Shown: positions 1 to 5,311 of the stretch, piece after piece | Layout: each line of letters opens with the position of its first letter | Numbering within the stretch: the stretch's first letter is position 1 | From: Chloroflexota bacterium | GTDB taxonomy: Bacteria > Chloroflexota > UBA6077 | Length of the DNA: 6,511 nucleotides | Assembly (NCBI GenBank): GCA_021788565.1 | Contig: JAJYKO010000327.1 | Location: 1-6,511 of the forward strand | Reading direction: 5' to 3' | The notes under the pieces: generated by a model | What the model saw: only the letters and a program-made list of their open reading frames with translations | What the model was told of the DNA's origin: nothing | Databases searched by the model: none | Translations under genes and position numbers: made by a program

Positions 1-407
1 GGAGGGGAGGAAAAGATGGCGCGGGTGCGCTCCCACGCCGCCTCTGGCAGGGAGGCCAGCATCGCTTCTAAACGCGACGGGTCCAGCTTGATCAGCGGCT
101 TCTCGCCCTGGATGTAGGGGGTATCGGCCTCATGGGCAAGGACATCGGCCGCGAAGGCTTCGCGGAGCTCGCTGGCGTTGCCGATGTGATCGATGTCCTG
201 GTGAGTGAGGATGATCCTGCGCAGGGTCGTGGGCGGAACCCCCGCGGCCTCGATGGCGGCCAGTAGCGCGCTGAGCTGCCCGGGCATGCCCGTGTCGACC
301 AGTGTGGGACCCTCATGATCGGTAAACAGCACAGGGTATATGGTCATCCTGCGTCCCGCGAAGTCGCTTGTCAGTTCCAGTGCCTCTATCCCTTCGGCCA
401 GCTTCAT
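1..407 (-). CDS. MBL-fold metallo-hydrolase, N-terminal part (3' end beyond window)
   Basis: This reading frame starts at an ATG (complement of 405-407) and stays open to the window edge, giving 135 codons of the N-terminal part. The start is set by a good Shine-Dalgarno GGAGGT (complement of 412-417) four bases upstream. Residues 69-74 read HQDIDH, inside the segment ILTHQDIDHIGN, which is the HxHxDH-type metal-binding signature of the metallo-beta-lactamase fold (first His, Asp and second His visible; the second position is Gln-Asp). An upstream LVDTGMPG segment at about residues 37-44 is the usual strand-loop that precedes it. The downstream His and Asp ligands lie outside the window. Proteins of this fold are usually soluble metal-dependent hydrolases (thioesterases, lactonases, glyoxalase-like enzymes); the substrate cannot be told. 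It is transcribed away from the neighbouring regulator gene. Family confidence is high; specific function is unknown. Confidence 0.9.
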   Translation of the reverse strand, partial: MKLAEGIEALELTSDFAGRRMTIYPVLFTDHEGPTLVDTGMPGQLSALLAAIEAAGVPPTTLRRIILTHQDIDHIGNASELREAFAADVLAHEADTPYIQGEKPLIKLDPSRLEAMLASLPEAAWERTRAIFSSP

Positions 408-663
408 AGCCACCTCCACGAGCAAACAGCGATCCAGTAGTTATGTGCCGACTCCTGACTGAGAGCCTTGTCCCTGAGACCGTCGGCTTGGATAGGAATG
501 ATAGCAGACAGCACATTTCTTCGCGGTTCGCACCCACGTCTGGGTCATGCCGGCCGATCCCTATCCCACCGCCGGCCAATCATAAGAGGACCTTTCGTCC
601 CCTTTAGATTCGATAGCGTTCCAGAGCCGCTGCGCAAGCCCCTGATTTCCGGAGCTAGACCTA
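408..663. other. Divergent intergenic region, no gene seen
   Basis: This stretch separates the minus-strand hydrolase from the plus-strand regulator. I see no convincing gene in it. It holds two direct copies of GCCGGCC (549-555 and 571-577), whose palindromic cores could pair across a 16-base loop. The hydrolase promoter should lie here on the minus strand, but no well-spaced -35/-10 pair stands out. A plus-strand open frame crossing it has no ribosome site, has low-complexity Arg/Pro/Ser composition, and runs through the promoter and the start of the next gene. Confidence 0.5.
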
Positions 664-692
664 TTGACACCTATGTTGCAATCTGCTATATT
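664..692 (+). promoter_or_regulatory. Sigma-70-type promoter of the HTH-PspA-flotillin operon
   Basis: A perfect -35 box TTGACA (664-669) is followed after exactly 17 bases by TATATT (687-692), one base off the TATAAT consensus. Transcription would start near 699-700, leaving a leader of about 25 bases to the ATG at 724. This is the strongest promoter-like sequence in the window. The next convincing terminator in the same direction is at 4862-4891, so it may drive all five genes. Confidence 0.8.
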
Positions 693-713
693 GCTCATTG
701 CAATTTGCAACAT
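673..713. promoter_or_regulatory. Putative operator: three TTGCAA boxes in an inverted repeat over the promoter
   Basis: ATGTTGCAA (673-681) and its exact reverse complement TTGCAACAT (705-713) form a 9-base inverted repeat with 23 bases between the arms. Each arm holds the self-complementary hexamer TTGCAA, and a third copy lies at 698-703, seven bases before the last one. The boxes sit in the -35/-10 spacer and at the predicted transcription start, where a bound protein would block RNA polymerase. The likely ligand is the HTH protein encoded immediately downstream, making this an autoregulatory operator. The repeat is seen directly; the function is inferred. Confidence 0.6.
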
Positions 714-723
714 GGGAACGCCG

Positions 724-1206
724 ATGAAGTTGGCCGAGAAGCTTCGACATCTGAGATCCGTGGAGGGCTTTCACCGGGGCCTTGGGAGGTCAATGACCAA
801 GGCCGAGGTCGTTCGCGCTATGCATAGCGAGTTGGGAGAGGCCATCAGCCATCCGTACCTCTGCCAGCTCGAGAGTGGCGCTAGAGTCCACATGACGGCG
901 CGCACGCGCGACCTGCTGGCCCGCTTCTTCAAGGTGTTGCCAGGCTACCTGGTGGGCGATCTTGAGGGATTCGAGGTGTCGCTGCAAACTGACCTACTGG
1001 CAGAAGCCCCCGGGTTGCGGGGCTGGTTCGCCACCCAGGCCGAGTCCCTGAGGGACGAGCCGTTTCTGGCGCACGTGATGTTCAAGCTCTCCAGAACCCA
1101 GACTCCGGAGCAGTTCGTGGCACTGCTTGATCGGTTGCTGGAGCTGCCTCCTCCCGCCCTGGATAGGGTCGTGGAGACACTCCGGCAGGAGGAGTCAGCG
1201 CGATAG
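724..1206 (+). CDS. XRE-like helix-turn-helix transcriptional regulator, first gene of the stress operon
   Basis: A 160-residue protein beginning MKLAEKLRHLR. Residues 25-38 and 40-54 form the helix-turn-helix; the second helix contains SHPYLCQLESGAR, the usual 'YLsqlE.G' signature of the Cro/C1 (XRE) fold. About ten extra residues (roughly 13-23) separate the first helix from the motif. Residues 85-160 look helical with no domain I recognise and may serve dimerisation or sensing. The ATG at 724 is chosen because the frame upstream runs through the promoter; an ATG at 712 is possible but would leave almost no leader. Shine-Dalgarno support is weak (GGGA at 714-717). The pspA-like gene follows after 14 bases, so the two are co-transcribed. 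The context recalls mycobacterial ClgR, an XRE-type activator in an operon with pspA, but this protein is longer and orthology is not shown. It probably controls its own operon through the TTGCAA boxes. Confidence 0.85.
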   Translation: MKLAEKLRHLRSVEGFHRGLGRSMTKAEVVRAMHSELGEAISHPYLCQLESGARVHMTARTRDLLARFFKVLPGYLVGDLEGFEVSLQTDLLAEAPGLRGWFATQAESLRDEPFLAHVMFKLSRTQTPEQFVALLDRLLELPPPALDRVVETLRQEESAR

Positions 1207-1220
1207 AGAGGAACGAGGCC

Positions 1221-1754
1221 ATGCCCAATCAGAACATACAGGATGTCCGCTCACGACTGATCGAGCTAAGACGGCTGCTCGCGGCCTCAATGGCCGATGA
1301 ACAGCGACTATATCAACGCCAGGCTGACGAAGACCGAGAGGCAGATCGATGGCGAAAGCGGGCTGAGATGGCAGCCGGCAAAGCGGCTGACGACCTGACG
1401 AGGAGCGCCTTGGAGCGCGCTGCTTCCCACGCATCCAGGGCTGCCGGCCTGCGTATTCAGTATCTGCAACAGAGGGAGTACGTGGAAGGCATGAAGGCGC
1501 GTCTTATGGACCTCGAGATTCGGGCGCTGGCTCGCCCTTCGACCATCGCGCCAGTTGTGGACACGAGCCGTCTTGAGCGTACCCTGCGACGTTTGAAGCT
1601 TCAGGAAGAGCGGGCACGAGAAGAGCGCGCCGGGTTGGCGGCCTTCGCTGAGCTGGAGCGAGACGACGTGGCCGAGAAAATGGCAGCCTTGGAGCGGGAG
1701 GACCAGCTGGATCGGCAGCTCATGGAGCTGAAGCAGCGGCTGGGTGTTGCGTGA
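1221..1754 (+). CDS. Short PspA/IM30-family protein lacking the N-terminal amphipathic helix
   Basis: A 177-residue, almost wholly helical, highly charged protein. Residues 21-28 (AASMADEQ) match residues 48-55 (AASIADEQ) of the full-length PspA encoded at 4155-4841, and similarity continues through the coiled-coil hairpin: YQRQ/YTRY, ADRWRKRAEMA/ADDWQKKAELA, ADDLTRSALER/ADDLAKEALQR. The C-terminal segment EKMAALEREDQLDRQLMEL (152-170) matches EDKFAALEKGSDVDKQLEEL of the paralogue. The first 27 or so residues of PspA, which form the membrane-binding helix, have no counterpart, and codons upstream of the ATG do not encode one. The GIGKSGAMQGFDRMEDKV segment of the paralogue is also missing, replaced by an Arg/Glu-rich helix (116-148). 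A GAGG ribosome site precedes the ATG. It is likely cytosolic and may co-assemble with or regulate the full-length PspA; that role is inferred. Confidence 0.85.
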   Translation: MPNQNIQDVRSRLIELRRLLAASMADEQRLYQRQADEDREADRWRKRAEMAAGKAADDLTRSALERAASHASRAAGLRIQYLQQREYVEGMKARLMDLEIRALARPSTIAPVVDTSRLERTLRRLKLQEERAREERAGLAAFAELERDDVAEKMAALEREDQLDRQLMELKQRLGVA

Positions 1755-1805
1755 TCGGTCGATTGTCGATAGGAACGTACGACTCAATGCTGATGCCTTC
1801 GTCGG

Positions 1806-1813
1806 GGAGGTGA
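1806..1813 (+). promoter_or_regulatory. Strong ribosome binding site that sets a GTG start
   Basis: GGAGGTGA is a full-length match to the 16S 3' end and lies six bases before the GTG at 1820. An ATG at 1812-1814 overlaps this site but is out of frame with the membrane-protein gene and is followed directly by a TAA stop. Confidence 0.85.
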
Positions 1814-1819
1814 TGTAAC

Positions 1820-2509
1820 GTGTTTCCGATTCCGGATGCCCTGGCGGCCTTCTACCTGATCTGTTTCGCCGTGGGATTGCTTTTCGTGGTGGCGTCGCTT
1901 TTTCTCGGCCTGACTCATGACACTCTGCACACACCGGGGCTCGACCACGGCCACGCGGATGCAACCCACCTGGGCGATATGCATCACGTCGGGGAAGCCG
2001 AGGCGAGTATCGATGGGGATGGTGAAGCCACGGCAAACGATGGGGGCGCACACGTCTCAGTCGCGCACGGCCATGCTGCGGCCACGCACGTCTCGCCCAT
2101 CAACGTCAGCACGATTATGGCGTTCCTGACGTGGTTCGGCGGCGCGGGGTACATTCTCCGGGTATATGCGGGAGTGCTGGGGATCGTTAGCGTGGCCGTG
2201 GCCACCCTTGTGGGGCTCGCAGGCGGTGCGGTGATATTCTTCTTCCTTGTGCGCATTCTGCTTCCCGGCCAGCGCTTCCTGAACCCCTCCGATTACCAGA
2301 TCGTTGGGACCTTGGCCACGGTAACTATGCACATAGAGCCGGGCCAGATCGGGGAAATCATCTATACCCAGGGTGGCAGCCGCCACAGCGACGGCGCTCG
2401 GAGTGCCGACGGCAAGCCGATAGCACATGGCACGGAGGTGGTCATCGTCCGATACGAGCGTGGAATCGCCTATGTAGAGCCATGGAACAGCTTCATCGCG
2501 AAAGGGTAG
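1820..2509 (+). CDS. YqiJ/YuaF-like membrane protein with His-rich loop and C-terminal OB-fold (NfeD-like) domain
   Basis: A 229-residue membrane protein. The first hydrophobic segment spans about residues 7-31, a hydrophilic loop 33-90, two further hydrophobic segments about 95-115 and 117-148, then a soluble beta-rich tail from about 157 to 229 that starts SDYQIVGTLATVT and ends RGIAYVEPWNSF. This order (one segment, loop, two segments, OB-fold) is that of E. coli YqiJ and resembles B. subtilis YuaF, both encoded beside a flotillin; the flotillin here is the next gene. Partner proteins of this kind act with flotillin in membrane microdomains. Unusual is the loop: 11 histidines between residues 33 and 90 (33, 37, 43, 45, 50, 55, 56, 78, 83, 85, 90) with many Asp/Glu, which looks metal-binding. 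The start is GTG, fixed by a strong ribosome site. Family placement is firm; the loop's role is inferred. Confidence 0.85.
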   Translation: MFPIPDALAAFYLICFAVGLLFVVASLFLGLTHDTLHTPGLDHGHADATHLGDMHHVGEAEASIDGDGEATANDGGAHVSVAHGHAAATHVSPINVSTIMAFLTWFGGAGYILRVYAGVLGIVSVAVATLVGLAGGAVIFFFLVRILLPGQRFLNPSDYQIVGTLATVTMHIEPGQIGEIIYTQGGSRHSDGARSADGKPIAHGTEVVIVRYERGIAYVEPWNSFIAKG

Positions 2510-2522
2510 GTTCGAGGACTGT

Positions 2523-2620
2523 GGACTGAGTACTGAGGGGAGATCGTGGGCAAGAGCCAGATCCAACCGATCAACTCATCACTCATGACCACTCAGTCCC
2601 CAGCACTCAGCACTCAGTCC
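2523..2620. repeat. ACTCAG-rich intercistronic inverted repeat
   Basis: The 135-base gap between the membrane-protein and flotillin genes holds GGACTGAGTACTGAG (2523-2537) and, on the other side, CTCAGCACTCAGTCC (2606-2620), its reverse complement with one mismatch. A further copy of ACTCAGTCC lies at 2591-2599, 21 bases before the last, and ACTCA-type words recur from 2575 on. On RNA the arms could pair into a long-loop hairpin between two co-transcribed genes, possibly affecting mRNA stability or the relative expression of the flotillin half. It could equally be a dispersed genomic repeat. No T-run follows the second arm, so it is not a classic terminator. Confidence 0.6.
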
Positions 2621-2645
2621 TGAATAGGAATGGAGGAGAGCAAGC

Positions 2646-4115
2646 ATGAACATTGGTGGCGTACTCATCATCGCGGCCCTGGCCGTCCTGGTTATCCTGC
2701 TGATCTTTGTGATCGCGGCGCGGATGTTCCGAAAGGTCGGTCCGAACCAGGCGTTGATCGTCTACGGCTTCGGCGGCACCAGGATCGTACAGGGGGGTGG
2801 TGCGGTGGTGCTGCCCATGGTGCAGAGCTGCCAGGACTTGAGTCTGGAGTTAATGAGCTTCGACGTGGCTCCGCAGCAGGACCTGTACACCCAGCAGGGA
2901 GTGGCGGTGACCGTGGAGGCCGTGGCGCAGATCAAGGTGAAATCGGACCCGGAGAGCATCCAGACCTCGGCGGAGCAGTTCCTGAGCAAGGCTCCGGTTG
3001 CCCGAGAGGGGCTAATTCGGCTGGTGATGGAGGGACACCTGCGGGGGATCGTGGGGCAGCTCACCGTGGAGCAGATCGTCAAGGAGCCGGAGATGGTCGG
3101 CGGCAAGATGCGCAGCACCTGCGCCGAGGACCTCTCCAAGATGGGCCTCGAGGTGGTTTCATTCACGATCAAGGAGGTGCGCGACAAGAACGAGTACATC
3201 GCCAACATGGGCCGGCCGGACGTCGCCAGGATCAAGCGGGACGCCGATGTGGCCGCGGCAGAGGCGGAGCGGGACACCGCCATCCGGCGAGCCAACGCGA
3301 TGCGGGAGGCGGCAATAGCCAAGGCCGCGGCCGATCAGGAGCGGGTGATCGCCGAAACGTCATCGCTGGCCAATCAGGCTCAGGCTACCAGGGACATGGA
3401 TCTCAAGAAGGCCGACTACGACGCATCCGTGAAGAAGGCCCAGGCCCAAGCTGACAAGGCCTATGAGATCCAGACTAACGTCATGCAGCAGCAGGTGATG
3501 ACAGAGCAGGTCAAGGTCCAGCAGGTGGAGAAGATCGAGCAGGTCAAAGTTCAGGATGCCGAGATCGCCCGCCGCGAGAAGGAGCTGATCGCCACCGTCC
3601 TGAAACCGGCCGAGATCGAGCGCCAGAAGATCGAGGCACTCGCCGAGGCCGAGCGGCAGAAGCGCTCAGTGGAAGCCAGCGGTCTGGCCGACGCGATCAG
3701 GGCGCAGGGCTTCGCCGAGGCCGAGGTCATCAAGGCCAAGGGCGAGGCGGAGGCTCAGGCGATGACCGTGAAGGCGGCGGCCTTCCACCAGTACAATCAG
3801 GCGGCCGTGCTGGACAAGCTGCTGACGGGTTTCCCCGAGGTAGTGCGAGCCATGGCAGAACCGCTGTCCAAGGTGGACAAGATCACCATCGTCTCCACCG
3901 GAGACGGCCACAACGGGCTGGGAGCGAGCCAGCTCACCGGGGACATGGCGAAGATGATCGCGCAGGTGCCCGCGCTCTTCGAGACACTCGCTGGAGTAAA
4001 GGTGGGCGAACTGATGTCGAAGCTGCCGGGCCTTGGAGTTGGGACGGCCGAGCCTTCCAACGGCCAGCCCGTTGTCGACACCGAGTCTGAAACGAAACAA
4101 CAAGCTGACAGCTGA
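2646..4115 (+). CDS. floT: Flotillin (SPFH/band 7 family, FloT/YqiK type)
   Basis: A 489-residue flotillin, close to the usual length (B. subtilis FloT is about 510). Residues 5-25 are an N-terminal membrane anchor; an SPFH domain follows (about 28-190, with KVGPNQALIVYGFGG near its start). Residues about 198-375 are a long Ala/Glu/Lys/Gln-rich coiled coil with the EA-rich repeats typical of flotillins (for example GFAEAEVIKAKGEAEAQA at 355-372), and the C-terminal part contains VDKITIVSTGDG (410-421), a characteristic flotillin strand. The last 25 residues are polar and disordered-looking. The start is supported by GGAGGAG (2632-2638) seven bases upstream. Flotillins oligomerise at the inner face of the membrane and scaffold microdomains. 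It lies between its likely OB-fold partner and pspA, which supports a membrane-maintenance role. Identification is firm; the symbol is by family resemblance (yqiK would be equally apt). Confidence 0.95.
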   Translation: MNIGGVLIIAALAVLVILLIFVIAARMFRKVGPNQALIVYGFGGTRIVQGGGAVVLPMVQSCQDLSLELMSFDVAPQQDLYTQQGVAVTVEAVAQIKVKSDPESIQTSAEQFLSKAPVAREGLIRLVMEGHLRGIVGQLTVEQIVKEPEMVGGKMRSTCAEDLSKMGLEVVSFTIKEVRDKNEYIANMGRPDVARIKRDADVAAAEAERDTAIRRANAMREAAIAKAAADQERVIAETSSLANQAQATRDMDLKKADYDASVKKAQAQADKAYEIQTNVMQQQVMTEQVKVQQVEKIEQVKVQDAEIARREKELIATVLKPAEIERQKIEALAEAERQKRSVEASGLADAIRAQGFAEAEVIKAKGEAEAQAMTVKAAAFHQYNQAAVLDKLLTGFPEVVRAMAEPLSKVDKITIVSTGDGHNGLGASQLTGDMAKMIAQVPALFETLAGVKVGELMSKLPGLGVGTAEPSNGQPVVDTESETKQQADS

Positions 4116-4134
4116 TAGATACTAATAGATACTA
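4115..4134 (+). repeat. Perfect 10-base tandem repeat between flotillin and pspA genes
   Basis: ATAGATACTA occurs twice without a gap (4115-4124 and 4125-4134), beginning at the last base of the flotillin stop codon and followed by an A-rich run and the pspA ribosome site. The repeat is far more AT-rich than its surroundings. An unstructured AT-rich leader could aid ribosome loading on pspA, or the repeat may be replication slippage. Confidence 0.6.
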
Positions 4135-4154
4135 AAAGAAAGGGAGAGACTACC

Positions 4155-4841
4155 GTGAGTCTACTGGAGAGAGTGACCACCCTGGTTCGGGCGAACATCA
4201 ACGACCTGCTGGACAAGTCGGAAGACCCCGAGAAGATGATCAAGCAGTACCTCCTGGACATGCAGAACCAGCTGATCCAGGTGAAGACGCAGGTGGCGGC
4301 GTCCATCGCCGACGAGCAGAAGCTGTACACACGCTACCTGCAGAACCAGGAGCAGGCGGACGACTGGCAGAAGAAGGCCGAGCTTGCGGTGAGCAAGGGC
4401 GCCGATGACCTGGCCAAGGAGGCTCTGCAGCGGCACAACAGCTACCAGCAGATCGCCGACGGCTTCAAGACTCAGTACGACGAGCAGAAGCAGCAGGTGG
4501 AGGTGCTGAAGAGCGCCCTGGAGAAACTGGAGGCCAAGATCGAGGAGGCCGAGCGCAAGAAGGACCTCCTGATCGCGCGGAGTCGTCGGGCCGAGGCGGA
4601 GCAGAAGATCCACGACACCATGGCGGGCATCGGCAAGAGCGGCGCCATGCAGGGCTTCGACCGGATGGAGGACAAGGTAGAGGAGAAGGAGGCCATGGCC
4701 AAGGCCTCGGCCGAGCTGGACACCGACACCCTGGAGGACAAGTTCGCGGCCCTGGAGAAGGGCAGCGACGTGGACAAGCAGCTCGAGGAGCTCAAGGCCA
4801 AGATGAAGCCCCAGACTCCCCCCACCGAGGGCGGGGCATAA
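4155..4841 (+). CDS. pspA: Phage shock protein A / IM30 family, full length
   Basis: A 228-residue PspA (E. coli PspA is 222). Residues 1-22 (MSLLERVTTLVRANINDLLD, then KS) form the amphipathic membrane-binding helix, followed by the conserved EDPEKMIKQYLLDMQ linker (23-37), the long coiled-coil hairpin (about 38-145), the hinge helix with GIGKSGAMQGFDRMEDKV (158-175) and a C-terminal helix DKFAALEKGSDVDKQLEEL (195-213); the tail is Pro/Thr/Gly-rich. PspA proteins form ESCRT-III-like assemblies that bind anionic or damaged membranes and limit proton leakage. The start is GTG with AGGGAGAG (4141-4148) upstream; the MSLLERV beginning is the family's usual one, which settles the choice. It is the last gene of the operon, 39 bases after the flotillin stop and 20 bases before a strong terminator. 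Shares clear homology with the shorter paralogue at 1221-1754. Confidence 0.95.
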   Translation: MSLLERVTTLVRANINDLLDKSEDPEKMIKQYLLDMQNQLIQVKTQVAASIADEQKLYTRYLQNQEQADDWQKKAELAVSKGADDLAKEALQRHNSYQQIADGFKTQYDEQKQQVEVLKSALEKLEAKIEEAERKKDLLIARSRRAEAEQKIHDTMAGIGKSGAMQGFDRMEDKVEEKEAMAKASAELDTDTLEDKFAALEKGSDVDKQLEELKAKMKPQTPPTEGGA

Positions 4842-4861
4842 GCGTCATCGCTCTACTACCC

Positions 4862-4891
4862 GGGGCCGGCTTCTCCGCCGGCCCCTTTCTT
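4862..4891 (+). terminator. Rho-independent terminator of the stress operon
   Basis: GGGGCCGGC (4862-4870) and GCCGGCCCC (4877-4885) form a perfect 9-base-pair, nearly all-GC stem with a six-base loop, followed by TTTCTT (4886-4891). It stands 20 bases after the pspA stop and separates the operon from the toxin-antitoxin pair. Confidence 0.9.
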
Positions 4892-5001
4892 CGTGGACCT
4901 GTGCAAGCTGGTTCTCGACAGCCTTCTCCCACCTGAAGTTCATGAAACCGCGCTGGTTGGTGCTCGAATACGGGCCGCTGGCATCGAAAATCGTAATGCT
5001 A

Positions 5002-5030
5002 TTGTCGCACTACTCATGGGGTAGTACACT
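5002..5030 (+). promoter_or_regulatory. Candidate promoter of the vapBC pair
   Basis: TTGTCG (5002-5007) and TACACT (5025-5030) are spaced by exactly 17 bases, each matching four of six positions of the sigma-70 consensus. The predicted start near 5037 would give a leader of about 26 bases before the GTG at 5063. The strong terminator upstream makes a separate promoter here necessary. Confidence 0.55.
5009..5025. promoter_or_regulatory. Putative VapBC operator (inverted repeat in the promoter spacer)
   Basis: ACTAC (5009-5013) and GTAGT (5021-5025) are exact inverted arms separated by seven bases, located between the -35 and -10 boxes; a related ATAGTAG follows at 5032-5038. Antitoxins of the AbrB/VapB type usually bind such palindromes in their own promoters. 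Binding is inferred from position and symmetry only. Confidence 0.4.
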
Positions 5031-5062
5031 GATAGTAGGAATCAGCCAGTAAGGAGTCCACA

Positions 5063-5311
5063 GTGGCAACAGTGACGAGCAAGGGCCAGGTGACCCTGCC
5101 CAAGAGCGTGCGCGACGCTCTCGGCATCGAGCCGGGGACAGAAGTCGATTTCGATATGGAAGAAGGCCGGGTGGTGATGCGGAAACGCCCCCCTGTGGAA
5201 GCCCTCGCCGAGTGGGAGGGACGATTGCGCGGAAAGCTCGTGGGCGATTCCGTGGATGAGACGATGGAGATGATGCGCGGCGAGCGTGTACGCGACGAGG
5301 ATGGCGCGTGA
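5063..5311 (+). CDS. vapB: AbrB/MazE-type antitoxin (VapB-like) of a VapBC pair
   Basis: An 82-residue protein whose first 45 or so residues form the swapped-hairpin AbrB/SpoVT domain: the opening VTSKGQVTLPKSVRDALGI (4-22), then EPGTEVDFDMEEGRVVMRK, are hallmark strands and loop of this DNA-binding fold. The C-terminal half (about 46-82) is charged and helical and is the expected region that wraps and inhibits the toxin. The start is GTG with AAGGAG (5051-5056) six bases before it. The stop overlaps the start of the next gene by four bases (GTGA), giving translational coupling with the toxin, the standard order of type II pairs. It should neutralise the PIN toxin and repress the shared promoter. 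Confidence 0.9.
   Translation: MATVTSKGQVTLPKSVRDALGIEPGTEVDFDMEEGRVVMRKRPPVEALAEWEGRLRGKLVGDSVDETMEMMRGERVRDEDGA

Noticed and set aside
549..577. GCCGGCC direct repeat as a terminator or operator
   Set aside because: Only seven bases, palindromic core common in GC-rich DNA, and no T-run follows.
664..723. Extended N-terminus for the HTH protein starting at 664 (hydrophobic LQSAILLIAIC)
   Set aside because: The extension would be encoded by the promoter's own -35 and -10 boxes; the apparent hydrophobic segment is an artefact of that AT-rich DNA.
468..827. Plus-strand open frame of 119 codons before and into the HTH gene
   Set aside because: It runs through the promoter and operator, has no ribosome site, and overlaps the regulator in another frame.
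1308..2051. Minus-strand open frame of 247 codons across the short pspA and membrane-protein genes
   Set aside because: Antisense shadow with Arg/Pro/Ser/His-rich composition, no family resemblance, and it overlaps two recognisable genes.
2575..2620. CRISPR-like short repeats (ACTCA/ACTCAG words)
   Set aside because: Units are five to nine bases with no regular spacer length and no cas genes nearby; an inverted repeat explains them better.
2630..3454. Long plus-strand open frame overlapping the start of the flotillin gene
   Set aside because: It is a Gly/Arg-rich out-of-frame shadow of the flotillin gene; the flotillin frame has the ribosome site and clear homology.
4893..5024. 43-codon GTG-started plus-strand frame between terminator and vapBC
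   Set aside because: No Shine-Dalgarno, starts within two bases of the terminator T-run, ends inside the vapBC promoter, and the product is not recognised.
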